DNA from: JALYXI01 sp963795835
Lineage (GTDB): Bacteria > Acidobacteriota > Terriglobia > Bryobacterales > Bryobacteraceae
NCBI GenBank assembly: GCA_963795835.1
Contig: CAWCJC010000006.1
Coordinates: 124,001-188,000, forward strand
DNA length: 64,000 bases
Direction of reading: 5' to 3'
Shown: positions 61,269 to 64,000 of the stretch, one piece after another
Position numbering within the stretch: position 1 is the first letter of the stretch
Layout: each line of letters opens with the position of its first letter
Made by a program: the position numbers and the translations under genes
Notes under the pieces: model-generated
Database searches by the model: none
What the model saw: only the letters and a program-made list of their open reading frames with translations
What the model was told of the DNA's origin: nothing

Positions 61269-62153
61269 TTGCTAGTCACGGCAACGGAACTGACAGCCGG
61301 CGTCGCGCTCGATCTCGCATTCGGAGATCCGCAATGGATGCCGCATCCGGTTCGCGGCATCGGTCTGTTGGCGAACGCTCTCGAAAGGGCCATACGGGCT
61401 ACCCCTCTTCCGTTGCGAGTGGCGGGCGCTTTGTTCTGGGTGATGATTGTCGCGATAGTTACCGCGATCGTCTTCGCAACACCGTTGCTCAACATCTATT
61501 GGATCTACTCCTTCCTGGCCTGCCGCGATCTGGATCTGGAAGCCGGGCGTGTGATCCGGTCCCTGAACGAACGCGACTTGCCCGGCGCGCGCAAGTGGCT
61601 CTCCTGGATTGTCGGACGCGATACCGCCGCGCTCGACGAACGCGAGGTGGTCCGCGCCACGGTCGAAACGGTTGCCGAAAACCTGAACGATGGGGTTATC
61701 GCACCGCTGTTTTATCTTGCGATTGCGGGTCCGGCGGGAATGGCGGCATACAAAGCCGTCAACACGCTCGACAGCATGGTGGGACACAAAAACGAACGTT
61801 ATCGCGAGTTCGGCTGGGCTTCGGCGCGGATTGACGACCTGGTGAACTTTGTCCCGGCGCGGATCACGGCCGGGCTGGTGTGGCTCGCGGCGCTCCTGCC
61901 TGGCTTCGATGCTTTGCGTTCCGTACGGGTCACTTTGCGCGATGGAGTGAACGCGGAAGCAGCGTTTGCCGGCGCGCTGAGCGTGCGGCTCGGCGGAATC
62001 AATCACTATGCCGGCCTGCCCGTGCCGAAGCCGGTTCTGGGCGACCCCATCTCCGATCTCAACCCGGCGGTTTTCCCACGCGTCCGCGTCTTGTTGTATG
62101 CAACTGAAGCGCTTTCCGTCATCGTCATCTTAGTGTGCATGCGATGGCGATAA
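61269..62153 (+). CDS. cbiB: adenosylcobinamide-phosphate synthase
   Basis: Integral membrane enzyme attaching the aminopropanol phosphate arm to adenosylcobyric acid. The TTG at 61269 is chosen since GAGG precedes it and it overlaps the restored cbiP stop by 7 bases; it gives 294 residues. Family signatures: DLAFGDPQWMPHPVRGIG, ETVAENLNDGVIAPLFY, NTLDSMVGHKNERYREFGWA and ARITAGL. The longer opening from 61221 lies within the C-terminus of cbiP. It overlaps the next gene by 19 bases. Confidence 0.93.
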   Translation: MLVTATELTAGVALDLAFGDPQWMPHPVRGIGLLANALERAIRATPLPLRVAGALFWVMIVAIVTAIVFATPLLNIYWIYSFLACRDLDLEAGRVIRSLNERDLPGARKWLSWIVGRDTAALDEREVVRATVETVAENLNDGVIAPLFYLAIAGPAGMAAYKAVNTLDSMVGHKNERYREFGWASARIDDLVNFVPARITAGLVWLAALLPGFDALRSVRVTLRDGVNAEAAFAGALSVRLGGINHYAGLPVPKPVLGDPISDLNPAVFPRVRVLLYATEALSVIVILVCMRWR

Positions 62154-63076
62154 ATCATGGGGGCGATATTTTCGCGGTTGCTCGCGAAAACGGCTGGAAC
62201 TGGCGCGAGGTACTCGACTTCAGCGCGAGCATCAACCCCCTCGGCCCCTCTCCGCGCGTCGGTCCCGCGATTTGTTCCGCAATCGAACGAATCGTGCATT
62301 ATCCGGAGCGCAACTCCGCGGAACTCACCGCTGCGCTTGCGGAGAAGTGGGGAGTCGCTCAGGACAGGATCGTGCTGGGCAATGGCGCCACCGAGCTAAT
62401 CTTCTTTCTCTCGCGCATTTTTACGAAGGTGACGCTAGCCCTGCCCGTGTTCTCCGAATTCCACAGGGCTTTTCCGAATGCCCAGACCGCCAGTCTTACC
62501 GATGAGACGACCTGGCCGGACAGCGGCTTGCTGGTACTGACCAGGCCCGCGAACCCAAGCGGTTGGACACTGCCCCTCGAAGCTCTCCGGAATGTCCGGG
62601 CAATGATGCTGGTCGACGAATCGTTCCTTGAGTTTTCCGGTAAAGTTTCCGCTGCCACCCTGAACCTGCCGAACGTCCTGGTGCTTCGCTCGCTCACCAA
62701 GTTTTACGCCCTCCCAGGTTTACGGGTCGGGGCGCTCATTGGCGATATCGATCGCGCAAGACGGGAGCCGTGGCAATTGAACGTGCTCGCCGAAGCTGCC
62801 GCGCTGGCCGCGCTCGCCGATACGGAACATGAGGCGCGCTCTGTGGAACTCGTCAATCGGGAACGGACTTATCTCACCTCGCGATTGCAGGCGTTGCCCA
62901 GCGATGCGAACTTCCTCTTTGTGCCTCATCCCGAACCCGCCCGGCTCAAAGCACATCTTCTGCGGCACAAAATCCTGATCCGCGACGATCCCGACTGGCC
63001 GGGAGTCCGTATTGCGGTCCGCACGCGCGCCGAGAACGACCGGCTGCTCAAAGCCTGGAGCGAATTCCGAGTATGA
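62135..63076 (+). CDS. cobD: threonine-phosphate decarboxylase (CobD/CobC type)
   Basis: PLP enzyme of the HisC fold that makes aminopropanol phosphate from L-threonine-O-3-phosphate, the substrate of CbiB. The 313-residue protein opens HGGDIFAVA and FSASINPLGPSP, as in CobD, with PLP aspartate in LVDESFLEF and the lysine in LRSLTKFYALPGLRVG. The threonine kinase needed to supply its substrate is not obvious in this window. ATG 62144 is an alternative start. Confidence 0.92.
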   Translation: MHAMAINHGGDIFAVARENGWNWREVLDFSASINPLGPSPRVGPAICSAIERIVHYPERNSAELTAALAEKWGVAQDRIVLGNGATELIFFLSRIFTKVTLALPVFSEFHRAFPNAQTASLTDETTWPDSGLLVLTRPANPSGWTLPLEALRNVRAMMLVDESFLEFSGKVSAATLNLPNVLVLRSLTKFYALPGLRVGALIGDIDRARREPWQLNVLAEAAALAALADTEHEARSVELVNRERTYLTSRLQALPSDANFLFVPHPEPARLKAHLLRHKILIRDDPDWPGVRIAVRTRAENDRLLKAWSEFRV

Positions 63077-63576
63077 TTTTGGTCGGCGGTGGAAGCCGGA
63101 GCGGAAAAAGCCGGCGTGCTCTTGAATTGCTCCGTGCCGCGGGTTCCCGTCAGGGCTTCATTGCCACGGCCCAAGCCTTTGACGATGAGATGCGCAACCG
63201 CATCGCGCTTCACAAGTCCGAACGATCACCGGAGATTGTCACCTGGGAAGAGCCCTTTGAGGTCGCGGAGCGGATCAAAGCGGAAGACGGCCGTTACGAT
63301 GCGATCGTGGTCGATTGCCTCACGCTTTGGCTCACGAACCGGATGCTGGCGGAAATGCCTTCGCTCGAGCGGCATTGCCGTGAACTGGTTGATACCGCCG
63401 CAAAAGCGCAAACCACGGTGATCCTGGTGACCAATGAAGTCGGCTGTGGCATCGTACCCGAAAATGCGCTGGCCCGCCGCTTTCGCGATGAAGCCGGACG
63501 CCTGAATCAATTGGCCGCCAGCCATGCTTCCGAAGTCCACTATATGGCTTTCGGAATCGGGATGCGGATCAAGTGA
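63073..63576 (+). CDS. cobU: adenosylcobinamide kinase/guanylyltransferase
   Basis: Phosphorylates adenosylcobinamide and transfers GMP to make AdoCbi-GDP. The 167-residue protein has the P-loop GGGSRSGKSRRALELL, ATAQAFDDEMRNRIALHKSER (in parts), DCLTLWLTN and VTNEVGCGIVPEN. It overlaps cobD by 4 bases and cobS by 4. Confidence 0.95.
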   Translation: MILVGGGSRSGKSRRALELLRAAGSRQGFIATAQAFDDEMRNRIALHKSERSPEIVTWEEPFEVAERIKAEDGRYDAIVVDCLTLWLTNRMLAEMPSLERHCRELVDTAAKAQTTVILVTNEVGCGIVPENALARRFRDEAGRLNQLAASHASEVHYMAFGIGMRIK

Positions 63577-64000
63577 TACCTAGATTTCTGGGGGCGCTCC
63601 AATTCCTCACCATTCTGCCGATTCGCCAATCCACCGCGTCTCCTGGTGAATCGGCGGTCTTCTTTCCCTTAGTGGGCGCGCTGTTGGGCGCGGGCGCCGG
63701 CTTGATCTGCCCCTATAGCCCACTGTTTGCGATCGTGGCATTGGTGTCGGCTACCGGCTGCCTTCACGAAGATGGCTTGGCTGACGTGGCCGATGCGCTT
63801 CGCGCCGGACGCACGCGAGAAAGAATGCTCGCCATTCTCAAAGACAGCCGCATCGGCACGTATGGGGCGATAGCGCTCATCGTCTCCTTTGCCGCGCGCT
63901 GGCAAGCTTTGGCGCAAGGTGTTGCCGCGCCTGTTTTGAGTCTTGCTTCGGCAGTGGCCTTGTCTCGCGGCTCCATGGTGGTGCTTGCCGCGCTCTCGCC
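63573..64000 (+). CDS. cobS: adenosylcobinamide-GDP ribazoletransferase, 5' part
   Basis: Membrane enzyme joining AdoCbi-GDP with alpha-ribazole in the last steps of B12 assembly. It starts at GTG 63573 within the cobU stop (GTGA) and is open to the window edge, about 142 residues. The opening FLGALQFLTILPIR, the motif HEDGLADVADALRAG and LKDSRIGTYGAIAL are characteristic of CobS. The gene is cut by the window end. Confidence 0.92.
   Translation, partial: MIPRFLGALQFLTILPIRQSTASPGESAVFFPLVGALLGAGAGLICPYSPLFAIVALVSATGCLHEDGLADVADALRAGRTRERMLAILKDSRIGTYGAIALIVSFAARWQALAQGVAAPVLSLASAVALSRGSMVVLAALS

Noticed and set aside
34500..61275. Common programmed +1 frameshift site
   Set aside because: The eight sites were compared by eye and show no shared slippery codon, stop codon or stem-loop, so a decoding signal is not supported despite the shared direction.
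1..64000. Mobile elements, prophage, CRISPR arrays, tRNA or rRNA genes
   Set aside because: No transposase, integrase, phage structural gene, regularly spaced repeat or recognisable tRNA/rRNA sequence was found by reading through the window.

Overview
The window looks like chromosomal DNA of an acidobacterium of the Solibacter/Bryobacter type (inference). The main clues are large Oar-like TonB receptors with an N-terminal carboxypeptidase-like domain, an RNase E/G whose S1 domain is split by a long acidic insertion, a very compact layout with ATGA overlaps, and a mix of soil-type enzymes such as sulfatase, tannase, patatin and ankyrin proteins. I saw no tRNA, rRNA, CRISPR array, insertion sequence or prophage.

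Layout. 1-5.7 kb: cell-elongation genes mrdA-rodA, then RNase E/G behind a structured 179-base leader. 5.7-16.3 kb, minus strand: one tightly packed histidine operon, hisI-G-D-C-HAD phosphatase-B-H-F-A, continued by a DapA-like aldolase, a PLP decarboxylase and a POT peptide transporter. Just ahead of hisI lies a classical-looking attenuator: a 21-residue leader peptide with four histidines in six codons, an antiterminator and an intrinsic terminator. hisE is not in the window, and the HAD gene is the best candidate for histidinol phosphatase. 16.3-24.8 kb: DUF1697, a double alpha/beta hydrolase, an SDR, an ankyrin/CxxCH/terpene-cyclase-like protein overlapping an ethylene-receptor-like histidine kinase, and a Tat-type sulfatase. 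24.9-35.4 kb: two Oar-like receptors flanking WG-repeat, glycine-zipper, GHMP kinase, CPBP protease and BamE-like genes. 35.3-45.8 kb: DUF3419, an isocitrate dehydrogenase-type enzyme, AIM24, tannase, two MFS transporters and a double patatin. 45.8-54.7 kb: TPM protein, M16 peptidase, RlmN, DUF427, CDP-alcohol phosphatidyltransferase, YdcF, an ABC exporter, a Gfo/Idh oxidoreductase and a PpiC lipoprotein. 54.8-64 kb: cobalamin region with MFS, BluB, a cobalamin riboswitch, a BtuB-like receptor, a short DUF1015 protein on the opposite strand, then cbiP-cbiB-cobD-cobU-cobS running off the window.

Two window-wide observations stand out. Seven of eight convergent gene pairs overlap at their 3' ends. 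Six genes between 34.5 and 61.2 kb are interrupted by eight single-base frameshifts, all in the +1 direction (one extra base); none was noticed in the first 32 kb. These may be insertion errors in the assembly, real gene decay or, less likely, programmed frameshifting.

The most interesting systems are the histidine attenuator, the bistable-looking leader of RNase E/G, the ethylene-receptor-like kinase coupled to the ankyrin/cyclase gene, and the cobalamin locus with an embedded DUF1015 gene that could supply the missing threonine kinase.
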